NCBI RefSeq assembly: GCF_014192515.1
Contig: NZ_JACHYB010000001.1
Coordinates: 1,426,001-1,490,000, forward strand
Length of the DNA: 64,000 nucleotides
Source: Microbacter margulisiae
Lineage (GTDB): Bacteria; Bacteroidota; Bacteroidia; Bacteroidales; Paludibacteraceae
Direction of reading: 5' to 3'
Shown here: in pieces, positions 19,397-28,140 of the stretch
How positions within the stretch are numbered: position 1 is the stretch's first letter
Layout of the letters: each line of letters starts with the position of its first letter
Notes under the pieces: generated by a model
Told to the model about the DNA's origin: nothing
Database searches by the model: none
What the model saw: the letters and a program-made list of their open reading frames with translations, nothing else
Program-made: the position numbers and the translations under genes

Positions 19397-19739
19397 AGAT
19401 AGCCTTTGTTTTCGGCGTTTCAGAAACTTCAACCTTAAACAACTCTTTAAACTTCGGTTGAAAAATATCGAACAAATATTTGGCAAGGTTTTCAGCCGTA
19501 GGATTAAAAGGTAAAATATCATTCAGATGCTGATGATCGAGATATGCATCAACATATTGTTTAATCGAATCCAAATCAAGGTAATCAATAACAAACCCTG
19601 TTTCGTTTAACGTAGCCGAACGGAAAAACATCGTCGCTACATAATTGTGACCATGCACCCTCCGGCATTGATGATCGTCAGGTAAACGGGACAAAGCATG
19701 ACTGGCTGAAAAATGAAATTCTTTACTGATGATATACAT
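19383..19739 (-). CDS. queD: 6-carboxytetrahydropterin synthase
   Basis: 118 residues of the 6-pyruvoyltetrahydropterin synthase family; makes 6-carboxytetrahydropterin from dihydroneopterin triphosphate for queuosine synthesis. Zinc ligands are His14 (HFSASHAL), His29 and His31 (RRVHGHNY), and the catalytic Cys25 precedes them. It is the first gene of a two-gene queD-queE operon behind a good promoter. GTP cyclohydrolase and queC are not in the window. Confidence 0.95.
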   Translation of the reverse strand: MYIISKEFHFSASHALSRLPDDHQCRRVHGHNYVATMFFRSATLNETGFVIDYLDLDSIKQYVDAYLDHQHLNDILPFNPTAENLAKYLFDIFQPKFKELFKVEVSETPKTKAIYEID

Positions 19740-19784
19740 AGAAAAAAAGATGGTTTATGTAAAGTATCCACAGGAAACAGATTG

Positions 19785-19816
19785 CAAAATTAGGATATTA
19801 TAAGCCGTTTGCCAAA
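19785..19816 (-). promoter_or_regulatory. Promoter of queD-queE
   Basis: On the minus strand TTTG (19813-19816), 20 nt, TAATTTTG (19785-19792): both elements match the Bacteroidota consensus. The ~40 nt leader is too plain to be a preQ1 riboswitch. Confidence 0.78.
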
Positions 19817-20161
19817 TATGCTTGTGGATTCGGCAAAACCAACTTCAATAAAATAATAGACATCCTCCTGTGAACAATCCTTTTTTTAACGTGATCAAAC
19901 ATTGCTGCATTTCATGCATAAAATGCCTTCTTCAAGTCGCAGCGCTATACTTCATATCAGCGTGAAACAATCTTTTTAGGCACTTATGCAATATATATTG
20001 ACAAACACTTCTCTTCAAATCACATTCTTGGCTTGCGAATTCCGTATGACCAGTAGCAATGAAATCATTATCATATGAATTCATCCCAAAAGAGATGCGC
20101 AATATCATCCAACAATTTTCTTTCTTGAAAATACTTACTTTCCTTCAATTTATCTTTTTGT

Positions 20162-20195
20162 TTTGGCGGGTTCAGCTCTTTTTGTCGTACTTTTG
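20162..20195 (+). promoter_or_regulatory. Promoter of the cation/proton antiporter gene
   Basis: TTTG (20162-20165), 22 nt, TACTTTTG (20188-20195). The spacing is slightly long. The ATG is ~110 nt downstream. Confidence 0.6.
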
Positions 20196-20304
20196 TAAAC
20201 ATATGAATAAACTAAATGGTATTGTTACTGAGTCATGCGTTTATAAACAATAATGAGCAGCCTGTCCGGTTACAATCAAATTGAAAAACAGATAAAACAT
20301 TGAC

Positions 20305-22458
20305 ATGCTTTACTTTTTCAAGCAACTGCAAGAACAATTTACACTACCGCTGACAAATCCGATATTGATTTTTTCGTTGATTTTATTAATCATCCTCCTA
20401 TCGCCTATTGTCCTGAAGCGGTTACGTATCCCTGGAATTATCGGTTTGATTCTTTCCGGGGTTATCATCGGTCCTCATGGCCTCAATATTTTAGAACAGA
20501 CCTCAGCCGTCGAATTATTTTCCACCATTGGCTTGCTTTATATCATGTTTATTGCTGGTCTGGAGCTTGATTTGAATGAGTTCAAAATCAATCAGCATAA
20601 AAGCATTATTTACGGTATGCTGACCTTCCTTCTCCCTATTATCATTGGATTTCCAATATGTTATTATGGATTTGGCTATAGTTTTAACGCCAGTTCTTTA
20701 GTTGGAGCCATGTTCGCAACACAAACGCTGATTTCATATCCAATTGTAAGTCGCTTTGGTCTGGCCAAGAACCAAGCAGTTGCTATTACAGTTGGCGGAA
20801 CAATTCTGACAGATACGGCAGTCCTCATTATTCTTTCCATTATCAAAGAAAATCAACTTGGGGAATTAAATCATGAATTCTGGATTAGAACTACCATCTC
20901 ACTGATTATTTTTTCCATTATTTTATTCGTTATCATTCCCAGAATAGCAACATGGTTTTTCCGCAAATTGGAAAACGAAAAATATGCACAATACATATTC
21001 GTTTTGTCTGTTGTCTTTTTTGCTGCCTTTTTGGGAACCGTCGCCGGATTTGAACCCATTATCGGAGCTTTTGCTGCCGGTATTGCACTCAACCGACTGA
21101 TACCCTCATCGTCAGCGTTAATGAATCGTATTGATTTTATCGGGAATACATTGTTCATCCCGTTCTTTCTTATTTCGGTAGGGATGCTGGTCGATGTCAA
21201 TGTAATTTTTAATGGAACAACAGTCATTATTGTTACGGTAGTATTTTCTGTAGTCGCTATTTTCAGTAAGTGGCTAGCTGCGTGGATTACCCAAATAAGC
21301 TTTCACTACTCACGCGATCAACGTCAAATTATTTTCGGGTTGAGTAATGCTCACGCTGCCGAAACATTAGCGATTATCATCGTTGGATATCGTGCCGGCA
21401 TTTTAAATCAGGATATCCTGAATGGAACCATCCTGCTCATTCTGATTTCATCCATCGTAGCATCATTTGCAACGGAACGTGCAGCAAAACGAATGGTGAT
21501 CAGCGGAGAATCAGATCAGTTGGACAGCAAAACATTAGAAATAATGAAGCACGAACACATTTTGTTGCCTGTGGCAAATGTGGATAATATGCACAAATTG
21601 CTTGAATTTGTCATGCTGATTAAAGATAAAAAGGCTGTTCATCCGGTCTCTGTTTTAACCGTAGTGCCGAATAACAATGAGGCCGAGTTCAATATGATTA
21701 AATCAAGGAAGAAGCTTGAAGATTTTGTACGCCAGGCTTCTGCAGCAGAGATTAAAACCAATGTCATTACAACCATTGATCACAATGCACTGAGTGGAAT
21801 CACGCGCATCGCGCGTGAAATTATGGCTGATCTGATAGTAGTAGGATGGCCTCAACGAACCGGATTTTTCTCCAAAATATTAAACGAAAAGACAGAAAAC
21901 ATCATCAACTATACCGATAAAAATCTCTTTATATCTTATTTTGCACATCCTTTAGTAGCGCATAAGCGTATCATCCTGTTAACTCCTCCCCTAGCAGAAC
22001 TTGAACCAGGATTTGAATTTTGGATAAAAAAAATCAGTATCATTGCTAATGAATTAACGTCTCCCATCGATTTTTACGGAGACAAAAAAACATATGACGA
22101 TTTTCATAAAGCTTTGAAAGGAAGAAATATTCATATAACGATAACTTTTCATCTTTTCGAAGATTGGGAAGATTTTTTAGTCTTGAGCCGGTATATCAAA
22201 TCCGATGATTTATTAATCCTGGTAGGAGCCCGTAAAGGATCGGTTTCATACTTGTCTTATTTAGATACTGCTGTCGTGAAGATCAATAAGTATTTTCAAA
22301 AAAACAGCAAAATTCTTATTTATCCACAACAAAATGAGCATGCTGAAAAAACGGAAAGCTATGAAGAAGTCTCTTCCGAACCCTTGGTAAAAAGTATGGA
22401 AGCTATAGAGAAATTGGGAAAAGGTATTGGCATACTTTTAAAAAAAGGGAAAGAATAG
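20305..22458 (+). CDS. CPA2-family cation/proton antiporter with C-terminal stress-protein-like domain
   Basis: 717 residues. The first ~390 form 12-13 membrane segments of the Kef/NapA type (RIPGIIGLILSGVIIGPHGL; SRFGLAKNQAVAITVGGTIL; AGIALNRLIP), exchanging Na+ or K+ for protons in the inner membrane. The remainder is cytoplasmic, with two segments resembling the universal stress protein fold (HILLPVANVDNMHKL; ADLIVVGWPQR), which in this family probably bind nucleotides and gate transport. It has no KefC-type TrkA-N domain. It is transcribed alone. Confidence 0.9.
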   Translation: MLYFFKQLQEQFTLPLTNPILIFSLILLIILLSPIVLKRLRIPGIIGLILSGVIIGPHGLNILEQTSAVELFSTIGLLYIMFIAGLELDLNEFKINQHKSIIYGMLTFLLPIIIGFPICYYGFGYSFNASSLVGAMFATQTLISYPIVSRFGLAKNQAVAITVGGTILTDTAVLIILSIIKENQLGELNHEFWIRTTISLIIFSIILFVIIPRIATWFFRKLENEKYAQYIFVLSVVFFAAFLGTVAGFEPIIGAFAAGIALNRLIPSSSALMNRIDFIGNTLFIPFFLISVGMLVDVNVIFNGTTVIIVTVVFSVVAIFSKWLAAWITQISFHYSRDQRQIIFGLSNAHAAETLAIIIVGYRAGILNQDILNGTILLILISSIVASFATERAAKRMVISGESDQLDSKTLEIMKHEHILLPVANVDNMHKLLEFVMLIKDKKAVHPVSVLTVVPNNNEAEFNMIKSRKKLEDFVRQASAAEIKTNVITTIDHNALSGITRIAREIMADLIVVGWPQRTGFFSKILNEKTENIINYTDKNLFISYFAHPLVAHKRIILLTPPLAELEPGFEFWIKKISIIANELTSPIDFYGDKKTYDDFHKALKGRNIHITITFHLFEDWEDFLVLSRYIKSDDLLILVGARKGSVSYLSYLDTAVVKINKYFQKNSKILIYPQQNEHAEKTESYEEVSSEPLVKSMEAIEKLGKGIGILLKKGKE

Positions 22459-22538
22459 CTTTCCCAGACAAATAAAAAACAGTTTGATGGAAAATACCCC
22501 ACAGGCTTGAAACTAGAAATTATAGAAATTGCAACCAT

Positions 22539-23495
22539 ATGAACATCAAAATATTTTTGGGTTTTATTCTGACGCTGGCTTTAAACTGTACGAGCCAATG
22601 TCAAACCCACAACGACACATTGACAGAAATCCGCAATCCGGCACATTACGTCCATTTAACGCCGGAAGAAGCGCAAGTGATGCTGCATCGTGGCACTGAA
22701 GCCCCATTTACCGGAAATTATGTAAACACAACTACCCGGGGAACTTACTACTGCAAACAATGCCATGCTCCCTTGTTTCGGTCGAGTGATAAATTTGCTT
22801 CCGGTTGTGGATGGCCTTCATTTGATGATGCAATCAAAGGAGCTGTAAAATTGCAACTTGATCCTGACGGACATCGCATGGAAGTTATATGCGCCAATTG
22901 CGGAGCTCACTTAGGCCATCTGTTCTTAAATGAAGGTTTTACACCCAAAGAAAAACGATATTGCATTAATTCCATTGCAATGATATTTGTCCCCGACAGT
23001 GCCGCTACATTAAAGACAGCTTATTTTGCAGCCGGTTGTTTCTGGGGAACGGAGTATTTTTTTATGCACCAAAAAGGGGTGGTCAACACTACAGTAGGCT
23101 ACATGGGCGGACATGTGAAGAATCCGACATACGAAGAGGTCAGCTCCCACAAAACAGGCCATTTCGAAACCGTCAAGGTGGAGTATAATCCTCAGGTTGT
23201 TTCCTATGAGGATTTGGCAAAGCTATTTTTCGAAATGCACGATTTTACGCAAACAAATGGTCAGGGAGTTGATATCGGACCTCAGTACCGTTCGGTTATT
23301 TTTTATGGTTCAAAAAATCAGCGCAGGACGGCCGAAGAATTAATTCGTTTTCTTACAAATAAAGGATATAATGTTGCTACGATGTTGATCCCGGTAAGTA
23401 CATTTTGGAAAGCTGAAGCCTATCATCAACACTATTATGAGAACCAGGGAGAAAAACCGGCTTGCCATACTCTGAATACAAATTTGTTTCATTAA
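22539..23495 (+). CDS. msrBA: Exported bifunctional methionine sulfoxide reductase, MsrB-MsrA fusion
   Basis: 318 residues: N-terminal hydrophobic leader, MsrB domain (about 30-150) and MsrA domain (about 160-310). MsrB has the zinc-binding CKQC and CANC pairs and the catalytic Cys142 in RYCINS; MsrA has the catalytic Cys167 in GCFWG and the GPQYRS motif. The pair repairs the R and S forms of oxidised methionine. The order B then A is the reverse of the best-known neisserial A-B fusion. The leader suggests periplasmic action on exported proteins; a lipoprotein Cys is possible but the lipobox is poor. Confidence 0.94.
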   Translation: MNIKIFLGFILTLALNCTSQCQTHNDTLTEIRNPAHYVHLTPEEAQVMLHRGTEAPFTGNYVNTTTRGTYYCKQCHAPLFRSSDKFASGCGWPSFDDAIKGAVKLQLDPDGHRMEVICANCGAHLGHLFLNEGFTPKEKRYCINSIAMIFVPDSAATLKTAYFAAGCFWGTEYFFMHQKGVVNTTVGYMGGHVKNPTYEEVSSHKTGHFETVKVEYNPQVVSYEDLAKLFFEMHDFTQTNGQGVDIGPQYRSVIFYGSKNQRRTAEELIRFLTNKGYNVATMLIPVSTFWKAEAYHQHYYENQGEKPACHTLNTNLFH

Positions 23496-23525
23496 ATCTG
23501 ATATTAAATGTATCTATCAATTTTT

Positions 23526-23554
23526 TTTGATCGTAAAATAAGCTTGTAATCTTG
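23526..23554 (+). promoter_or_regulatory. Probable promoter of the beta-CASP nuclease gene
   Basis: TTG (23527-23529), about 17 nt, TAATCTTG (23547-23554), one mismatch from TAnnTTTG. ATG 57 nt downstream. Confidence 0.5.
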
Positions 23555-23610
23555 CATCCAAAAGGTGACATGCGAGTTCATCCATTCATAAAATATAAAA
23601 AGATTATCGT

Positions 23611-25014
23611 ATGAAAATTCAATTTTTTGGCGCAGCGCGCGAAGTAACCGGCAGTAAACATTTAATTACGACCGAAGATGGTAAACGTATTTTACTCGAT
23701 TGTGGCATGTTCCAGGGGAAAGGGTTGGAAACCGATGCCATGAACCGCGATCTTGGATTCGATCCAGCGACCATTGATCATATCATTTTATCGCATGCCC
23801 ACATCGATCATTCGGGACTAATTCCATATGCTTACAAACTAGGATTCAGGGGGTCAGTGATTTGCACGAATGCTACCCGCGATTTATGTTCCATCATGCT
23901 GGCGGATAGCGCTCACATTCAGGAATTGGACGTAAAATGGTTCAACAAAAAAAGAGCACGTCAGGAATTACCTCCCGTCGCTCCCATTTATGACCAGACA
24001 GATGCAGAAAAATGTATGGAACTTTTTATCGGAGTAGCGCGCGATCGCCGGTTTTATATCAACGACAAGATCAATGTAAAATTTACCAATACCGGCCATC
24101 TGTTGGGCGGCAGCGTAGTGAATCTGGAAATCAAGGAGAACGGGGAAAAGATTCATATTGCTTACACAGGAGATATTGGACGTCCGCATAATCGAATCTT
24201 ACGCGCTCCGGATCCGTTCCCTCAATGCGATTATCTTATTACCGAATCCACGTATGGAGACCGGTTACATCCTGCCGAACATGACACGGCAAATGAATTA
24301 TTAAGGGTAATCAAAGAAACATGTGTAGAACGGGGTGGAAAGTTAATCATTCCATCATTTGCCATTGGCCGTACACAAGAGATTGTCTATATGCTGAATA
24401 AATTTTACAATGAAGGCAAATTGCCGAAGATTGACATCTATGTCGATAGTCCGCTCGCGGTGAATGCAACAGACATTTATCGGTTGCATCCCGAATGTAT
24501 GAATGAGGATGTGAAGCACACTATCGCGTTTGATCCTGATCCTTTTGGATTTAACGGATTACATTACATAAAGAATGTCGAAGAATCGAAAAAGCTGAAT
24601 GATTACCAAAAGCCATGCGTTATTATTTCGGCATCGGGGATGATGGAAGCCGGTCGTATTAAACACCATGTGGCTAATAACATTGAAGACGAACGAAATA
24701 CCATTTTAATTGTAGGATATTGTACGCCATCATCATTAGGAGCCCGCATACAGACTGGCGTAAAAGAAATTTCTATTTTCGGCGAAAAACACCCTATTAA
24801 AGCGCATATTGAAAAAATTGAATCGTTATCAGGACATGGCGATTATAACGAAATGAAGGAATTCCTTGGATGTCAGGATCCACAAAAAATCAGGAAAACC
24901 TTTTTAGTTCACGGAGAATTTCAAACGCAGGAGTTTTATGCCAAAGAGTTAGAAAAGATCGGATTTCATGATATTGAAATTCCGGAGAAGGGAGAACCGT
25001 TCGTCATTCATTAA
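23611..25014 (+). CDS. Beta-CASP metallo-beta-lactamase-fold RNA nuclease
   Basis: 467 residues of the Ysh1/CPSF73-like family common in bacteria. The metallo-beta-lactamase motif HAHIDH (His62, His64, Asp66, His67) provides the metal site; TNTGHLLGG and YTGDIG supply further ligands. The beta-CASP domain follows, with ITESTYGDR, FAIGRTQE and ASGMMEAGR; the last His ligand lies in SLSGHGDY. The family cleaves RNA; targets in Bacteroidota are not known to me. No signal peptide, so cytoplasmic. Confidence 0.92.
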   Translation: MKIQFFGAAREVTGSKHLITTEDGKRILLDCGMFQGKGLETDAMNRDLGFDPATIDHIILSHAHIDHSGLIPYAYKLGFRGSVICTNATRDLCSIMLADSAHIQELDVKWFNKKRARQELPPVAPIYDQTDAEKCMELFIGVARDRRFYINDKINVKFTNTGHLLGGSVVNLEIKENGEKIHIAYTGDIGRPHNRILRAPDPFPQCDYLITESTYGDRLHPAEHDTANELLRVIKETCVERGGKLIIPSFAIGRTQEIVYMLNKFYNEGKLPKIDIYVDSPLAVNATDIYRLHPECMNEDVKHTIAFDPDPFGFNGLHYIKNVEESKKLNDYQKPCVIISASGMMEAGRIKHHVANNIEDERNTILIVGYCTPSSLGARIQTGVKEISIFGEKHPIKAHIEKIESLSGHGDYNEMKEFLGCQDPQKIRKTFLVHGEFQTQEFYAKELEKIGFHDIEIPEKGEPFVIH

Positions 25015-25024
25015 ATTCAATCAT

Positions 25025-25055
25025 AAACCGGGACAAAGAGTTTCTGTCCCAGTTT
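25025..25055. terminator. Hairpin between convergent genes
   Basis: AAACCGGGACA / TGTCCCAGTTT (11 bp, one wobble pair) with a 9-nt loop and a mixed T-rich tail; probably terminates both flanking genes. Confidence 0.6.
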
Positions 25056-25068
25056 ATTATTTTCTGAT

Positions 25069-26304
25069 TCAGCTATTTAAAAATGCAATAAACTGATCAA
25101 AAGTCCAGTTAAACGCATTTTCGACACTTTCCTTTATCTTCTCCTTCAAAGGGAAAGGTGTTTCATGCGTGTACGGATAATCAAAATTGGTAATCAGCAC
25201 ATGGGTCGGAACAGCATGTAGGGCGCCCTTCAAGGTACTCACCACATCGTAAGCGGGGATGACGCTGTCATTCTCCAAAACAATTGCAAAGAAATCTTTA
25301 CTATATTGCTTAAACAGCTTTTCGCGCTGAAGCCTGTTATAATTAAAATTCAGCATCATACGGAAAGACTGACCTTCGGAATGTTCTTCCAGATAGTGAT
25401 ATAGTCTTTTTTCATGACGCAAATGGCTCTCCAGATGTTCAATTAAATACGAGTATAAAGCAACATTGGCTTCACTGTCAAGAATCGCTTTCGAAACGGG
25501 AGTAAATCGGTTAAACGTAGCTCCACCACAAAATGCACACAGTTTTGTGCCGGTAAAATAACCTTCGTAATTGGTAATCTTTAGTATTTGAGCCAGAAAA
25601 GCGCCAATGGAATAGGTAAAAAAGTGAAACTGCGTTTGAGGTGCAATCTCAGGATATTTACCTTCGTTGCATTGCCGGATAAACTGTACTATATCATAAT
25701 AGGTTTGTAACCCTGACCAGATAAATCGTTGTGGCTTTGCCTGCAGACGCGTACTAATGGCAACATTCGAAAAAGAAGATGCAAGCAAATGCGGGAACTC
25801 ATTCTGCCGTTCCAGACTTATCTCATGCATACAACGCCTTGTACTCCATAAAGATGGAGCCCTGTTCATATGGAAAGCTATGGGAAACAATACAACACAT
25901 TGGTGCGTTTGCGTAGCAAGTTTGTATGCCCATGGAAAATATTTGTCCCATGATTTTTCATTGAATCCATGAAACATTAAAATCGCATCTGTGCTTTTTT
26001 TCTGATGCTTTGGTACAAATACGTGAATGATAAACCGTTTATTCTCTTTTACATCACAATCGATAACGTCCAAACCTTCTTCCGAATGGCCAATATCGGT
26101 ATGAAATACTTCATCGCAAAACTCGACCTGATGTTCTTTACAATAAATAGGAGAATGGCCTTGCAAGATTTCCCAGTTTTCCGATTGAAACCAATAATTC
26201 TGAACTAAGATTTTGTCATCAATATCAATGACTTCTACTTGCTCAGAAATCTTGTTTTTTAATAAAGCGTGTAACTCAAAGTAATCCATGTTTAACTGAA
26301 GCAT
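25069..26304 (-). CDS. Alpha/beta-hydrolase-like protein (DUF6051 type)
   Basis: 411 residues with no signal peptide. It resembles the Bacteroidota DUF6051 group. AILMFHGFNEKSW looks like the oxyanion-hole strand of an alpha/beta hydrolase and FTYSIGAFLAQ (Ser232) like its nucleophile elbow, with Y-S-I-G-A in place of the usual GxSxG. A late His (VPTHVLI or PYTHETPF) could complete a triad. Starting at the Met five codons later (26289) is equally plausible. Function unknown; an intracellular esterase or lipase-like role is inference. Confidence 0.7.
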   Translation of the reverse strand: MLQLNMDYFELHALLKNKISEQVEVIDIDDKILVQNYWFQSENWEILQGHSPIYCKEHQVEFCDEVFHTDIGHSEEGLDVIDCDVKENKRFIIHVFVPKHQKKSTDAILMFHGFNEKSWDKYFPWAYKLATQTHQCVVLFPIAFHMNRAPSLWSTRRCMHEISLERQNEFPHLLASSFSNVAISTRLQAKPQRFIWSGLQTYYDIVQFIRQCNEGKYPEIAPQTQFHFFTYSIGAFLAQILKITNYEGYFTGTKLCAFCGGATFNRFTPVSKAILDSEANVALYSYLIEHLESHLRHEKRLYHYLEEHSEGQSFRMMLNFNYNRLQREKLFKQYSKDFFAIVLENDSVIPAYDVVSTLKGALHAVPTHVLITNFDYPYTHETPFPLKEKIKESVENAFNWTFDQFIAFLNS

Positions 26305-26928
26305 AATGATTTGTAAGCATCGAAGAGTAAATCAACGACTACTTGGAGACAAATGTAGAATAAAGAACAAAGGTAAACATAATTTCTTGCATCCATTGGG
26401 AAAGCGTGAGTGGGTTCAAAGCTGCAATATTTCTTAAAAGCAGAAATCACTGAAAATAACATTACTCATCTTATAAACTCTCTTTGCAGGCAATCCGAGT
26501 TACTTTCACAGAGTGAGAAAATAGTGCTATCTTTGCATATAGATATACATAGAAATATTTTTGGAATAACACGTTACTACATTGATGTTGAAATATTTTT
26601 GTGAGAGATCAACGGTCTGAACATGTTTTTCTTTGTACTTTTCTGGTTTAGTGTTTGCTATGTCCTTGTGGTTTCATCCTTAATAAATTTGACGCCTTTA
26701 AGCCAGATTTTATCAAGACATGTCAAAGCTCCAACGATAAACAAAAACAGTGGAAAGACTAACAGAAAATCAGAGCGAAAACAGGCTTTTGATGACCAAT
26801 GAAAAAAAGAGAATCAATTCCATCATGCACGCTCAAATTAAGAAGAGAATTCAAATCTTCCTGTATTTTCAAATTCAATCACAGGATGTTTCCGGCATGC
26901 TGATTTTCTAAAATGTCCTAAATAAATT
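26305..26928. other. Intergenic region upstream of dxr
   Basis: 624 nt between divergent genes, unusually long for this window. It is AT-rich with no clear promoter match, tRNA or repeat. A 64-codon frame (26410-26604) lacks any recognisable feature and is probably chance. It could hold a small RNA, but I see no hairpin-plus-T-run to support one. Confidence 0.5.
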
Positions 26929-28119
26929 ATGATATATAATACGAACAGGTCACAACCAAAACAAATTGCTCTTCTGGGATCAACTGGATCAATTGGCACG
27001 CAAGCGCTTGAGGTTATATCCGCTCATCCCGAAAATTTTGAAGTATATGCGCTAACGGCCAACAACAATGTAGACTTATTGATTCAGCAAGCGCGCCATT
27101 TTTTACCTGCGGTAGTGGCAATAGCGAATCCTGTTCATTATTTCAAACTAAAAGACGCTTTAAGCGATTTACCCATTCATGTTTATTCCGGCATTGAATC
27201 CATAGCTCAAATCGCTGCTATGGAGGCAGTAGATATTGCTCTCACAGCGATGGTAGGATATGCAGGGCTGCTTCCCACACTCTCTGCGGTTAAATCGGGG
27301 AAAACCATTGCATTAGCTAATAAAGAAACATTAGTGGTAGCCGGGGAATTAATTTATTCATTGGTAAAACAGCATCATGCGGCAATTATTCCCGTCGATT
27401 CTGAACATTCAGCTATTTTCCAGTGTTTGGTTGGAGAAGGAGATAACCCAGTTGAAAAAATCTTCCTGACCGCTTCGGGAGGCCCTTTTCGTACAACACA
27501 TGAGGATGATTTATCCAAAGTAACCAAAAACGAAGCATTGCAACACCCCAATTGGAACATGGGAGCTAAAATCACGATTGATTCAGCAACCATGATGAAT
27601 AAAGGTTTTGAAGTGATTGAAGCAAAATGGCTTTTTGGCCTTGAATCCAGTCAAATTGAAGTATTAGTACATCCGCAATCTATCGTGCATTCTATGGCAG
27701 AATTTGCTGATGGTAGCATTAAAGCACAACTAGGATTGCCAGACATGCGGCTACCAATACAATATGCATTTTCTTACCCCAATCGTTTTCCATCTAAATG
27801 GCCGCGTCTTGATTTTACTGCCTATCCGGAGTTGACCTTTGAAAAACCCGATTTACACAAATTCAGAAATTTAGCCTTAGCCTTTGAGGTAATAAAACAA
27901 CAAGGGAACGCTCCTTGTGTGTTGAATGCTGCCAATGAAGTGGTTGTAGCAGCTTTCTTAAGAGATGAAATTGGGTTTTTGCAAATGTCTGACGTCATTG
28001 AAGCAACATTGCAAAAAGTAACTTTTTTAGCCAAGCCTTCGTACGAAGATTATGTAACTTCGGATGAAGAAGCGCGTTGTGTTGCCGCAGAGCTTGTTGG
28101 CAGTGTGTGTAATATGTAA
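26929..28119 (+). CDS. dxr: 1-deoxy-D-xylulose-5-phosphate reductoisomerase
   Basis: 396 residues; converts DXP to 2-C-methyl-D-erythritol 4-phosphate with NADPH, the committed step of the MEP isoprenoid pathway. LLGSTGSIGTQ is the NADPH loop, ANKETLV the substrate loop, PVDSEHSAIFQ carries the metal and substrate acids, and HPNWNMGAKITIDSATMMNKG is the conserved region just after. It heads a compact group with rseP 21 nt downstream, an arrangement common in bacteria. Confidence 0.97.
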   Translation: MIYNTNRSQPKQIALLGSTGSIGTQALEVISAHPENFEVYALTANNNVDLLIQQARHFLPAVVAIANPVHYFKLKDALSDLPIHVYSGIESIAQIAAMEAVDIALTAMVGYAGLLPTLSAVKSGKTIALANKETLVVAGELIYSLVKQHHAAIIPVDSEHSAIFQCLVGEGDNPVEKIFLTASGGPFRTTHEDDLSKVTKNEALQHPNWNMGAKITIDSATMMNKGFEVIEAKWLFGLESSQIEVLVHPQSIVHSMAEFADGSIKAQLGLPDMRLPIQYAFSYPNRFPSKWPRLDFTAYPELTFEKPDLHKFRNLALAFEVIKQQGNAPCVLNAANEVVVAAFLRDEIGFLQMSDVIEATLQKVTFLAKPSYEDYVTSDEEARCVAAELVGSVCNM

Positions 28120-28140
28120 TCTAAAACAAGTATTTAAATA

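Larger units (their letters stand above)
19740..20304. other. Intergenic region between queD and the antiporter gene
   Basis: 565 nt separating divergent genes. It holds the queD promoter at its left end and a probable antiporter promoter near 20162-20195. A 64-codon frame inside (20059-20253) runs straight over that promoter and resembles nothing I know, so I do not call it a gene. No tRNA or repeat was seen. Confidence 0.6.

Noticed and set aside
19740..19784. PreQ1 riboswitch ahead of queD
   Set aside because: The ~40-nt leader lacks the C-rich preQ1 stem-loop and A-rich tail.
20059..20253. 64-codon frame upstream of the antiporter
   Set aside because: It covers a good TTTG/TACTTTTG promoter, has no recognisable domain or ribosome-binding context, and is short enough to occur by chance.
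26410..26604. 64-codon frame in the gap before dxr
   Set aside because: No domain, no promoter and no leader; composition looks like non-coding AT-rich DNA.
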